A DNA stretch of 64,000 nucleotides from Blastococcus colisei. Its GTDB lineage: Bacteria; Actinomycetota; Actinomycetes; Mycobacteriales; Geodermatophilaceae. Under the pieces are notes generated by a model. That model did not search any database. It saw only the letters and a program-made list of their open reading frames with translations, and had not been told where the DNA came from. Positions 32,074 to 39,789 of the stretch are shown here, one piece after another. A program made the position numbers and the translations under genes. The DNA lies in NCBI RefSeq assembly GCF_006717095.1, contig NZ_VFQE01000001.1, positions 3,162,001 through 3,226,000 of the forward strand. Reading direction: 5' to 3'. The stretch's first letter is position 1; each line of letters begins with the position of its first letter.

Positions 32074-33724
32074 GCCGGCGTTGATCATCGGGATGCGACT
32101 CGGTGGGCCGCCGGTGCGTGATTGTGGCTTTGGGGTGTGACTGTTCGGCCGAGGTCGCTCGGGTGGGCGCCGGTGCCACGGTCCGGGGTGGTGCGGGTGG
32201 TCGGGACGAAGATGCGTGGGTCAGCCGGGAGCGGCTACCGGTCCGCCGAGGAGGTCGCGTAGCCGAACGATGGCGTCGCGGACGACGGCCGCCCACGGGT
32301 GGTGCTCGGCCAGATGCAGTAGCCGGCGGCGTCCGGTGCGGGCCAGGGTGGCCGGAACGGTGAACAGCCTGGTGCGCAGCCGTTTCGGCTCCCACCGTCG
32401 GGCGGCGGTGTCGGTGAGGGCGAGCATTTGCATCCAGGCGACCAGTTCGCAGGCCAGAGCGACGAGGGCGCACCAGATCTGGTTCTGGGCGAAGTCGTGC
32501 AGCGGCAGGTTGGTCAGCCCGGTGTCCTTGGCGCAGCGGATGCGGTCCTCGGCGCGGGCTCGGCGGCGGTGCCGCAGCTCGAGGTCGGGCAGCTGGCCGC
32601 GGGTGCTGTTGGTGGCGAACGCGGTGACCCGCAGCCCGTCGGCGTCGGTGATCCGCAGCTGCGCGCCCGGGTGCGGACGCTCTTTGCGGGCGATGACCCG
32701 CATCCCGGGCGGCCAGCCGGTCAGGTCGAGCAGTCCGGTGAGTTCGGCGACCCAGGCGCCGTCGCGGATGGCGTCGTTGCCGTCGTAGGCCGGCGTCCAC
32801 ACCTCGGCGGGGATCTGGGTGAGCAGGTCGGCGGTGTTGGCCGGCAGGCCGAAGCCGATCGAGTAGGACAACCGCTGCCCGTGGCACCAGTCCAGGAAGG
32901 CGTGGCTGGCTCCGGCACCGTCGGTGCGGATCAGCACCTTGCGCCCGGGGCGGGTGCCGGTCCGGTGGCCGGGCAGCTGCACCAGCGCCTGCTTGGCGAT
33001 CGCGATGTGGTCGGCGGCGGTGTTGGAGCCGGCGTTGCCGGCCCGCAGCAGCACCGCCAGGGGCTCCCCGCTGCCCTCTGGTCCGTGGTCGACGAAGGAG
33101 CACAGCGGGTGGTGGCCGAACCCGCGCTTGAACGTCGGCGCAGCCTGCTCCTTCTCCGAGTGGGAGGTGACCAGGGTGGCGTCGATGTCGATGATCAGCG
33201 GCGCCGCGGCGTCAGCGGCGTGATCGGGGGCGTGCTCTCCGGCCAGCGCCCACACCGCCGCCCGCGCCGTGGCGCGGGCGGTGTTGATCGCCTTCAGCGC
33301 CGCGGGCGCGTCGGCGGCCAGGGCGTCGATGGTGCGGGAGACCGTCGGATCAGAGGCCACCGGGCCGTAGACCCGAGGTTCGGCGCGTAGCAGCGCGATG
33401 TCGGCCAGGCAGTCTCCGCCCACCGCCAGGGTCACCGCGAGGTCGAGGATGACCTTGCCGGGGTCGTGAATGGCCAGCGGCTTGCGCCACGGAGACAGCG
33501 CCGCCGCCATCGCCGAGTCCAGGCCGCTGGCTCGGACGGTCTCGGTCAGCAGGACGCCCCCGGCCTGACCGACCGCTGGCACGTCGGCCGTGTCGACCGT
33601 GAGGCGGGGATAGAAGCGGCTACGCTTGTTCACCTGGAAGGTGCTCCTTGAACGGCTCGGACAGGTCCCTCGACAAGACCTATCCTTGCTGGTCAGGAGC
33701 ACTTTTCAGTTGATCAACACCCGC
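32074..33724. mobile_element. IS1380-family insertion sequence
   Basis: One transposase gene flanked by short terminal inverted repeats: GCCGGCGTTGATCA at 32074-32087 and its near match (12 of 14) inverted at 33711-33724. Length about 1.65 kb, normal for the family. Expected 4-bp target duplication is not exact (TCGG left, TCAG right), so the precise ends are approximate. Confidence 0.7.
32221..33633 (-). CDS. IS1380-family transposase
   Basis: 470 residues. DDE transposase: IIDIDATLVTSHSEKEQAAP (first Asp), KVLIRTDGAGASHAFLDWCH (second Asp), and the late region AEDRIRCAKDTGLTNLPLHD with the Glu/Asp-rich helix near AQNQIWCALVALACELVAWM. These regions and length match IS1380-type enzymes. Apparently intact. 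GTG 33633 is chosen: AAGGAG lies about ten bases upstream and VNKRSRFYPRL is the usual start. Confidence 0.9.
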   Translation of the reverse strand: MNKRSRFYPRLTVDTADVPAVGQAGGVLLTETVRASGLDSAMAAALSPWRKPLAIHDPGKVILDLAVTLAVGGDCLADIALLRAEPRVYGPVASDPTVSRTIDALAADAPAALKAINTARATARAAVWALAGEHAPDHAADAAAPLIIDIDATLVTSHSEKEQAAPTFKRGFGHHPLCSFVDHGPEGSGEPLAVLLRAGNAGSNTAADHIAIAKQALVQLPGHRTGTRPGRKVLIRTDGAGASHAFLDWCHGQRLSYSIGFGLPANTADLLTQIPAEVWTPAYDGNDAIRDGAWVAELTGLLDLTGWPPGMRVIARKERPHPGAQLRITDADGLRVTAFATNSTRGQLPDLELRHRRRARAEDRIRCAKDTGLTNLPLHDFAQNQIWCALVALACELVAWMQMLALTDTAARRWEPKRLRTRLFTVPATLARTGRRRLLHLAEHHPWAAVVRDAIVRLRDLLGGPVAAPG

Positions 33725-33728
33725 TCAG

Positions 33729-35338
33729 CTTGTCGTTTAACCCCTGATCTGGTGGTCGCCCGGGCTGGTGGTGTCCCGTCTGACGGTCTTGCCGACGTCA
33801 TGACGGGTGGCTTGGCGCCGGTTTTTCACTCCGGGAGGGCGTCCCGGTCCCGGGCGGGAGGGTTTCGGCGCGCTGGCCGGGTGGCCGGTCTTCGCGCGCA
33901 GGTGGCGAAACCCCCGGCGCACCCGCGCCGGGGTCAGCCGCTCGGGAGGTAGCGGCTTCTCCCAGGGCCGCCGGAGATCGACGGCGAGGTGGCGGGCCAG
34001 GCGCAGCTGGGTGTGGGCGGCGATGACCAGCCAGGTCCAGCGGTCGCCGGCCTCCGGTGAGCGGATCTTCGGGGCGGTCCAGCCCAGGGTCTGCTTGAAC
34101 AGGCGGAAGGTGTGCTCCAGGTCGAAGCGGCGCAGGTAGGCCTGCCAGCAGCGGGCCACCTCCTCGACCAGGTCGTCGATGTCGACATCGTCGGGGCCGG
34201 TCACCGATGACCACAGCCAGACCGGCTTGGCCTCGCGCTGTCCGGGCAGGTGCTCGACCTGCAGCCGAATCACGGTGCCTTCCACGATCGGCAGCGGGCC
34301 GTCGTGGTCGGCCCAGGGGCCGCGGTGAGCCAGCCGCGGATGCATGCGATCCCAGGAGCACACCTGCGCCGTTCCGTAGCGCGCGGTGGGGTGAGCTGGC
34401 CTGCGTGGTCGGTACCGGCCAGGTGGCCTCATCGGCCAGGGCCATCACGGCGCCGTGCTTGCGGGGGCGTCCGCCGCGGGAGTCATGGCCCCGCGGCGGC
34501 GTGGCGGCCAGCATCACCCGGTCGGCGCGGATCCGCCCGACCAGGTGCACGGGCAGGTCGGCGAGCACGAACGCCAGCCGGGCCACGTCGTACCCGGAGT
34601 CCATCACCACCATGATCGCCGGGTCACCGGGGCGCCAGTGCCCGGCGCCGGTCAGCCGACCCACGACCGCGCGCAGCTGGGCGGCGGTGACCGCGGTCGC
34701 GTCATCTGCCGGGCCCAGCCGCACCGCATCCAAGATCGCCGTCCAGCTGGTGGGCCCGCTCTCCAGGGCGGCCACGACCTGATAGGGCCAGCCCGGAATC
34801 CGCTGATCGGCGTTCCGCCCGCGCCCGTAGACATGGCAGAACAGCCGGTCGGGACAGGTCGCGGCGTCCGGGCGCAGCCACGGGGAGACGTCGACGGCCA
34901 GCACGATCCGCCCACCGAACATCCGCGGCAGCGGCAACGCGGCCAGCGCGACGCGCAGCCGGTCGGCGTCGACTCGTCCGCTGTTGAGCGCGTCGTACAG
35001 CGCGCCGTGACCACGGCGATGCTCCGGAGCAAGGCACAGCCCCACCAGGGATTTCACCGGTCCCTCGGCGCACAGCAGTGCGTCGGTGAGCTCGAACAGC
35101 TCATCGCCACGCCGGCCCAGGCACTGGTACACCTCGCCGCGGAACTCCCGCAGCCGCGTCAACCCTGCCGCGGCTGAGCTCTGGTCAACCGCACCGGCTG
35201 GGTCCAGACTGTCCATCGCGGCCACCGCCGTTTCCTTCGAAGCGTCGCAACTTCAAAGGATCACGCGGTGGCCGCCCTCACGACCAGACCCTGAACCACA
35301 TCCGTGTAACTCACCGGCATCAGGGGTTAAACGACAAG
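33729..35338. mobile_element. IS701-family insertion sequence with 5-bp target duplication
   Basis: Perfect terminal inverted repeats of 20 bp (CTTGTCGTTTAACCCCTGAT at 33729-33748, inverted at 35319-35338). CTCAG flanks both ends directly (33724-33728 and 35339-35343). Length 1610 bp. It sits against the right end of the IS1380-family element, so it landed at or just outside that end. Confidence 0.85.
33737..35225 (-). pseudogene. frameshifted IS701-family transposase
   Basis: ATG 35225 opens MAAMDSLDPAG ... FRGEVYQCLGRRGDELFEL; DDE pieces IVLAVDVSPWLRPDAATCPD and IMVVMDSGYDVARL are present. At about 34395-34410, after ALADEATWPVPTT, the reading continues one base on as ARYGTAQVCSWDRMHPRLAH ... 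DLEHTFRLFKQTLGWTAPKI to the stop at 33737. No slippery heptamer is apparent at the shift. The element is thus probably inactive unless the shift is a sequence error. Confidence 0.8.
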
Positions 35339-35440
35339 CTCAGGCGGCCATTCCGTGAAAGCCCCGGGCTAACGGGGGCAGGGGGCGTGTCCTGTTGTTT
35401 CCCATGCCTGGTGGCGGGTTCTCACGCGTCGTCCGCATAT

Positions 35441-36084
35441 TCACGGAGAAACCTCCAGAACCTCCAGAACCTCATGGCCCAAGGAGGTAACCCGGCAAAC
35501 CGTCACGCCGCCGAAGCCAGACGTGGAGTCGACCAGACCGCGGGCGACAAGGGCAGCGAGACAGAGGATCGGTCGCTCGAGAGGACAGAGCCGATCGGCG
35601 CTGGAGCAACTCTGGCGTCCAGACCAGGGCCGTCCCGGAGAACTCGGGGGGCTCTGTAGTTAACAGTTGCAGCGTGCGAGCATAATCTCCGGTCAGGTCG
35701 GCGATTGCGGTGAGGATCAACTCGCACTCCTCCATCGCGTCGGGTTCGCGCGTCGCACGGCCGAAGGCAGCTCCCATGGCCTTAAAGGGTGCGGTCGTGC
35801 CCATTCATCCCGGCCGCGTAGAGGAGCCGCGTCACCAACGGGATCAGGCGAGGGTCCTCAGTGATCCTCTCGCGGAGGTCATCGAGGGTCAGGCCGGACG
35901 TGCTCACCGCTGCGCGGAGGGCCGTGGAGCGGTGACGGATCCACTCCTCGCGCACCTTGCGGAAGAAGGGCTGCGCCACGAGCCCGGCTCCGGGGATTCC
36001 AGCGCCGACGATCTCCAAGACGAAGTCCGTAACTTCGCCGCCGAACTGGTCGGGCAGGTTGGCTCCGTCCGTAGCGTCCGGCAT
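35441..36084 (-). pseudogene. hypothetical gene with two frameshifts, winged-helix-like C-terminus
   Basis: ATG 36084 reads MPDATDGANLPDQFGGEVTD ... LVTRLLYAAGMNGHDRTL then a stop made by CTTTAAG near 35785; with one T fewer it continues KAMGAAFGRATREPDAMEEC ... ELILTAIADLTGDYARTLQL. Near 35560-35610 a second shift is needed to reach LVARGLVDSTSGFGGVTVCR and VTSLGHEVLEVLEVSP before TGA at 35441. The C-terminus looks like a winged helix. Joined length about 210 residues. Function unknown; degraded. Confidence 0.6.
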
Positions 36085-36235
36085 GGCGGTGACCGTAGCC
36101 GCGAAGGCGTCTGCTGGTGCCGACTCGCTTAGGGACCGTTCGGAGACCCCCCGCAGCCTCGACCGAAAAGTGCCAGCCACCTCGGACGGCTGGAGGCCAG
36201 CAGGACCACCGCGCGAGGCTGCCAATCTCGGGCCT

Positions 36236-36355
36236 GGACAGTCGGTGAAGACTGTCCAGGCGCAGCTCGGGCAAGCCCGCGCCGCGGACCTCGACGGCTA
36301 CCGCGACCCAGGCCCGACTCCGACGACCAACGAAGGCCGCCGTCGACACGACGGT
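36236..36355 (+). pseudogene. relic of an integrase C-terminus
   Basis: The frame gives GQSVKTVQAQLGQARAADLD followed by degraded sequence; the intact integrase has GESVKTVQARLGHASAAETLD in the same place. DNA similarity continues with small gaps as far as GGCCGCCGTCGA. The catalytic His and Tyr are lost. It lies 70 bp from the right attachment repeat, the usual position of an integrase. Confidence 0.7.
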
Positions 36356-36392
36356 CGTGAGAGTTGCGGTCTCTGTGCGGACCGCCGCCCCC

Positions 36393-36421
36393 CCGCTGAC
36401 CGCATAACCACAGGTCAGCGG
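36393..36421 (-). terminator. hairpin just past rnpB 3' end / end-associated repeat, right copy
   Basis: CCGCTGACC and GGTCAGCGG form a perfect 9-bp stem with an 11-base loop, five bases beyond the mature rnpB 3' end. It could end rnpB transcription. Read on the minus strand it matches the left copy at 22367-22395 at 24 of 29 positions. Confidence 0.55.
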
Positions 36422-36426
36422 CGGAC

Positions 36427-36453
36427 GACGGACGAGTCGGCCTGTACGCCGGG
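36427..36453. repeat. right attachment repeat (native rnpB 3' end)
   Basis: 27 bp identical and parallel to 22294-22320, coinciding with the 3'-terminal bases of RNase P RNA. Confidence 0.85.
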
Positions 36454-36835
36454 TTCTGTCCACGGGTGCCTCACGGCCTCCCGATGGGCGGTCATCCATC
36501 TAGGCCTGCCGTTGCCGGCAGGCTCGAGCGGTCTACCCGCAGGCTCGGGCGGGCCGCCCTCGAACGCCTGCGCAGGACGGCGGCGGACCGCCGTCCCTTC
36601 TTGACCTTGCTCCGGGTGGGGTTTACCGAGCCACACCGGTCACCCGGTGTGCGGTGGTCTCTTACACCGCCGTTTCACCCTTACCAGTGCGAGCACTGGC
36701 GGTCTGTTCTCTGTGGCACTGTCCCGCGGGTCACCCCGGGTCGCTGTTGACGACCACCCTGCCCTGTGGAGCCCGGACGTTCCTCGGCGACGGGGTCTCC
36801 CCCGCCGACGCGACCGCCCAGCCGACTCGTCCGTC
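36427..36835 (-). ncRNA. rnpB: RNase P RNA component, type A
   Basis: The minus strand starts GACGGACGAGTCGGC, pairs perfectly over 15 bp with its own 3' end GCCGACTCGTCCGTC (helix P1), and carries the universal core pieces GAGGAACGTCCGGGCTCC near the 5' end, ACAGAGAACAGACCGCC and GGTAAGGGTGAAACGG in the middle. Length 409 nt, usual for actinobacteria. It is the catalytic part of RNase P, which trims tRNA 5' ends. The gene is complete; the genomic island is joined to its 3' end. Confidence 0.97.
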
Positions 36836-36890
36836 GTGCCGGCCAGTCTAGGCGAAAGTTCTCTCGGTCCGGAGCGCCGAGTCGCAGCGC

Positions 36891-37541
36891 TCACGCCGGA
36901 CGGGTGGCGACGAGGGTGGCGTAGGCGACGACGTTGTCCTCGTAGCTGCGGGCCACGGGGTCGAACTCGCCTCCGCAGGTGATCAGCCGCAGCTGCGCGG
37001 CCGGCGTGTTCCCGTACACCGCGAGAGTCGGGAACTCGTCCTTGGCGTAGCGCTCGACGCGGTCGACGGCGAAGACGGCCACCGATCCGTCGCGGCGGGG
37101 CACTTCCACCTCGGCCCCGGCAGTGAGGGCACCGAGTTCGAAGAAGATGCCGGGGCCGTGCTCGGCGGAGTCGACGTGACCGAGCAGCACGGCCGGCCCG
37201 ACCGCACCGGGAGCCGGTGAGTTGCGGTACCAGCCTGCCTGGTCGACAGCCGACAGTGACGGCACCTCGACGGTCCCGTCGTCCCGGAGGCCGAGATCCA
37301 GGAGATCGCTGCTGACGTCGAGGGCGGGGATTCGGAGGGCCACCGGTTCGGGGACCTCGACGGGCTCCACCGCCGGCGACGTGGGCGCCGGCGGGGCTGC
37401 CTGCGGCCCTGTCGTGGAGGGCGTGCTGGGCGACTGCTCCGGCGTGGAGGGGCTCGCGGACGGCTGTGGAGCGCGCTGCTGGCCGGCGATCGCGATGCCG
37501 AGCGCCACCACCGCGACGACGGCGAGGACGACGGCGAGCAC
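36891..37541 (-). CDS. class F sortase
   Basis: 216 residues. N-terminal membrane anchor (LAVVLAVVAVVALGIAIAG), a Ser/Pro/Thr-rich linker to ~65, then the sortase domain: RIPALDVSSDLLDLGL, GPAVLLGHVDSAEHGPGIFF (catalytic His), and QLRLITCGGEFD (catalytic Cys) with an Arg soon after (ARSYEDN). Class F sortases join proteins to the actinobacterial wall. GTG 37541 is used; a GGAGG further upstream hints at an earlier, non-ATG start that would add about 15 residues. The preceding gene encodes a likely substrate. Confidence 0.88.
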   Translation of the reverse strand: MLAVVLAVVAVVALGIAIAGQQRAPQPSASPSTPEQSPSTPSTTGPQAAPPAPTSPAVEPVEVPEPVALRIPALDVSSDLLDLGLRDDGTVEVPSLSAVDQAGWYRNSPAPGAVGPAVLLGHVDSAEHGPGIFFELGALTAGAEVEVPRRDGSVAVFAVDRVERYAKDEFPTLAVYGNTPAAQLRLITCGGEFDPVARSYEDNVVAYATLVATRPA

Positions 37542-37649
37542 CGTCCAGGCAGCACGGCCGGGGGCCCGGATCGATCGATCGGACAGGGGGCCACCTCCAC
37601 GGGGCGGTCGGGATGGCCGGGGTCACGGGCCATGGGCGCTGACGGCCGT

Positions 37650-37684
37650 GCCGTGCCGGGCAGGCGGCGCCTGCCCGGCACGGC
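37650..37684 (-). terminator. 16-bp perfect hairpin between CHRD-like gene and sortase
   Basis: Arms 37650-37665 and 37669-37684 (GCCGTGCCGGGCAGGC / GCCTGCCCGGCACGGC) pair perfectly around a 3-base loop, 18 bp past the CHRD-like stop. No T-run. Strong terminator-like structure that would lower sortase expression relative to its substrate. Confidence 0.65.
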
Positions 37685-37702
37685 GGTCGGTCAGCCGTTC
37701 AC

Positions 37703-38473
37703 TCAGGCCTGGTCGGTGGCCTGACGACGCCGGTAGGCGACGGCTCCCGCGGCGACCGCACCGGCCGCGGCGAGAGCGCCGACGCCGATGGCGGCCTCGT
37801 GCTCGATGCCGCTGGTGGCACCGGCGCCGGTGTCAGCCCCACCGGCGGGCATCTGCCCCATCTGGGATGCCGAGAAGGCACCGCAGGCAGCGGGAGCGGT
37901 GGCCTCCAGCGGCAGCGACGGGTCGAGCGAGCTCTGGCCGGCCTCGGCGTCGTACGAGCCGTTGCCGTTGACGTCGATGCCGTGCACGACCAGCACCGCG
38001 GTGCCGGCCTCGAAGGCGGCCTGCGCGTCCTGGGTCACCGAGAAGGTGCGCTCGTAGGTGTAGCTCTCCCCGTCGGGCGTCGGGAAGCGGTCGACGGCCA
38101 GGCCGCTGTCCGGGCCGGTGTCGCCCTCGGTGGTCAGCGAGGTGCCGATCATGCCGTAGAAGGGCTGGCCCTCGGCGGTGCTGATGATGCCGTCGCCGTC
38201 GGAGTCGGCGGAAGCGGGCGGGCAGACGCCCTGAGCGCCGATGTGGAAGTGCTGGGCGTGCGGCGAGCCTGCGAGGACACCATTCGCCTCGACGGTCACG
38301 GTCGCCTGATCCCCCTCGAAGGTGACCATGCCCGTGCCGGTGACACCGGAGTCGTTCAGCGTGCCCAGGTCGGCCTGGTAGCTGCCGGTCGCTGCCGACG
38401 CGGCCGTCATCGTCAACAGCGGGAACGCCGCGGCCGCGAGGGCGACGGTCGGAAGTGCGAATGCCTTGCGCAT
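37703..38473 (-). CDS. secreted CHRD-like protein with C-terminal anchor, probable sortase substrate
   Basis: 256 residues. Signal peptide (MRKAFALPTVALAAAAFPLL ... ASA, ~1-27), a CHRD-like domain with SPHAQHFHIGAQG, EF-hand-like loops DSDGDGIISTAEG and DVNGNGSYDAEAG that may bind calcium, then a C-terminal sorting-like tail: PAGGADTGAG, a hydrophobic segment (AAIGVGALAAAGAVAAGAVA) and basic YRRRQ. The tail and the neighbouring sortase support wall anchoring. CHRD domains occur in chordin and many bacterial surface proteins; role unknown. Confidence 0.85.
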   Translation of the reverse strand: MRKAFALPTVALAAAAFPLLTMTAASAATGSYQADLGTLNDSGVTGTGMVTFEGDQATVTVEANGVLAGSPHAQHFHIGAQGVCPPASADSDGDGIISTAEGQPFYGMIGTSLTTEGDTGPDSGLAVDRFPTPDGESYTYERTFSVTQDAQAAFEAGTAVLVVHGIDVNGNGSYDAEAGQSSLDPSLPLEATAPAACGAFSASQMGQMPAGGADTGAGATSGIEHEAAIGVGALAAAGAVAAGAVAYRRRQATDQA

Positions 38474-39034
38474 GAAGACTCCTTTGTCTCAGGGTCGTGC
38501 CCCCGCGGTGCGAAGGGCGCCGAGCCCGGTTCGGAACCGGCTCGCGGTGTTTCTGACCGGCGCATCGGTACGCCGGTCGGCCCGGTCGGGGAGGACCCGG
38601 CGGAGTGGCTACGTGCACGAGGTCGGGTGGCCGCGTGGCCGCCGCATGTGCACCGGACCCTCCGTGAGGGCCTTCGACGCCCATGCCCGGTCCGGTTCAC
38701 TTCGAACACGCTCGACCAGATTGAGCGCATTACAGTTCCGTGACACGCCGTCGCTGAACTGCAACAACAGCCTCGGCCAAGGGTCTCGGTCGTCCGTCGC
38801 GGCGCTGGGGCACTCCCGTGCGCCGACGTCGCCGGCGAGCGGTCACGGGGCCGCGACGGTTGCCCGGCGGAAGTGCGGGGCATCCCCCGGTTCCACCGGT
38901 AGAGAGACACGAGGACGGACCCGGGTGAGACCGAGCACTGCTGTGAACCGATCGGATCGGCGACGTCGAGTGCTCGGGGTGTTCCGCCGACGACGCCTCG
39001 ACGCAGCTCGCCGACCGGTCCAGGGCATGCGCCG
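38474..39034. other. 561-bp gene-free stretch between divergent genes
   Basis: Holds the 5' regions of the CHRD-like and methyltransferase genes. An imperfect stem-loop (GAGCCCGGTT/AACCGGCTC) lies at about 38522-38545. An Arg-rich open frame on the plus strand has no coding features. Nothing else recognised. Confidence 0.45.
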
Positions 39035-39787
39035 ATGAGTCTCACGACCACCTACCGAGCGGCCACGGACCAGGAGACCAGCGACGGCGCGCGCACCGAC
39101 CTGTACGCCACCGCCCTGCGCTCGATGGAGGAAGCGGACGGTCACCGTCACTGGTACGTCCGCTACGAGGGCGGACCGCGTCGCTCGCTGGCCGAGGCGC
39201 TCCGCCGGTGGTGCGGCACAGCAGACGCCACCGATCGGGACCTGCTCGACCGCGCCCGGGGCGCGGTGCTCGACGCCGGCTGCGGACCAGGTCGGCTCGT
39301 CATCGAGCTGGCCCGCCGGGGACGCGAGGCCGCCGGTCTGGACACCTCCGGGACGGCGGTGCGGCTCGCCCGGAGCGAGGGCGCGACGGCCGTGCGACGG
39401 TCGATCTTCGACCCGGTCCCCGGCGAGGGGAGCTGGGACACGGTTCTGCTCGCCGACGGCAACGTGGGCATCGGCGGCGACCCGGCCGCCCTGCTCACCC
39501 GCTGCCGCGACCTGGTCGGCCCCACCGGCCAGGTGCTCGTCGAACTCGACCCTCCCGGGACCGGGCTCCGCTATCACCGGGTCCGGCTCGAACACGGCGC
39601 CCAGCGGGGCAGCTGGTTCGACTGGGCACACGTCGGCGTGGACGCCGTCGACGATCCCGCTGCGAGGGCGGGGCTGTGCGTCCACGAGACCTGGGAGAAG
39701 GCCGGCCGCTCGTTCGCCCTCCTCGCTCCCCAGCCGGAGGGCGATGCCCGCACCGACGTCGTCCGTCCGCTCCGCCGGGCCTCCTGA
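39035..39787 (+). CDS. class I SAM-dependent methyltransferase
   Basis: 250 residues. Motif I GAVLDAGCGPGRLVIELARR at ~75-95, acidic end of strand 2 in AAGLDTSGTAVRLARS, and WDTVLLADGNVGIGGD as motif II/III region; a C-terminal mixed domain follows. Transfers a methyl group from SAM to an unknown acceptor. First gene of a plus-strand cluster; the epimerase starts 3 bp after its stop. Confidence 0.88.
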   Translation: MSLTTTYRAATDQETSDGARTDLYATALRSMEEADGHRHWYVRYEGGPRRSLAEALRRWCGTADATDRDLLDRARGAVLDAGCGPGRLVIELARRGREAAGLDTSGTAVRLARSEGATAVRRSIFDPVPGEGSWDTVLLADGNVGIGGDPAALLTRCRDLVGPTGQVLVELDPPGTGLRYHRVRLEHGAQRGSWFDWAHVGVDAVDDPAARAGLCVHETWEKAGRSFALLAPQPEGDARTDVVRPLRRAS

Positions 39788-39789
39788 CC

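Larger units (their letters stand above)
22294..36453. mobile_element. 14.2-kb integrative genomic island at rnpB
   Basis: Bounded by 27-bp direct repeats of the rnpB 3' end. It carries a tyrosine integrase (with an internal stop), an excisionase-like HTH gene, a toxin-antitoxin pair, a TIR-domain gene, two insertion sequences, decayed genes and island-specific hairpin repeats. Several genes use lower GC than flanks. No plasmid replication or conjugation genes are seen, so it is a non-conjugative, probably decaying element. Confidence 0.85.

Noticed and set aside
32077-33721. Exact 4-bp target duplication for the IS1380-type element
   Set aside because: Flanks read TCGG and TCAG; not identical, so not claimed.
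34395-34410. Programmed frameshift in the IS701-type transposase
   Set aside because: No slippery heptamer or following structure recognised, and the family is normally made from one frame.
38466-39038. Arg-rich open frame before the methyltransferase
   Set aside because: No ribosome site, no motif, composition of non-coding GC-rich DNA.
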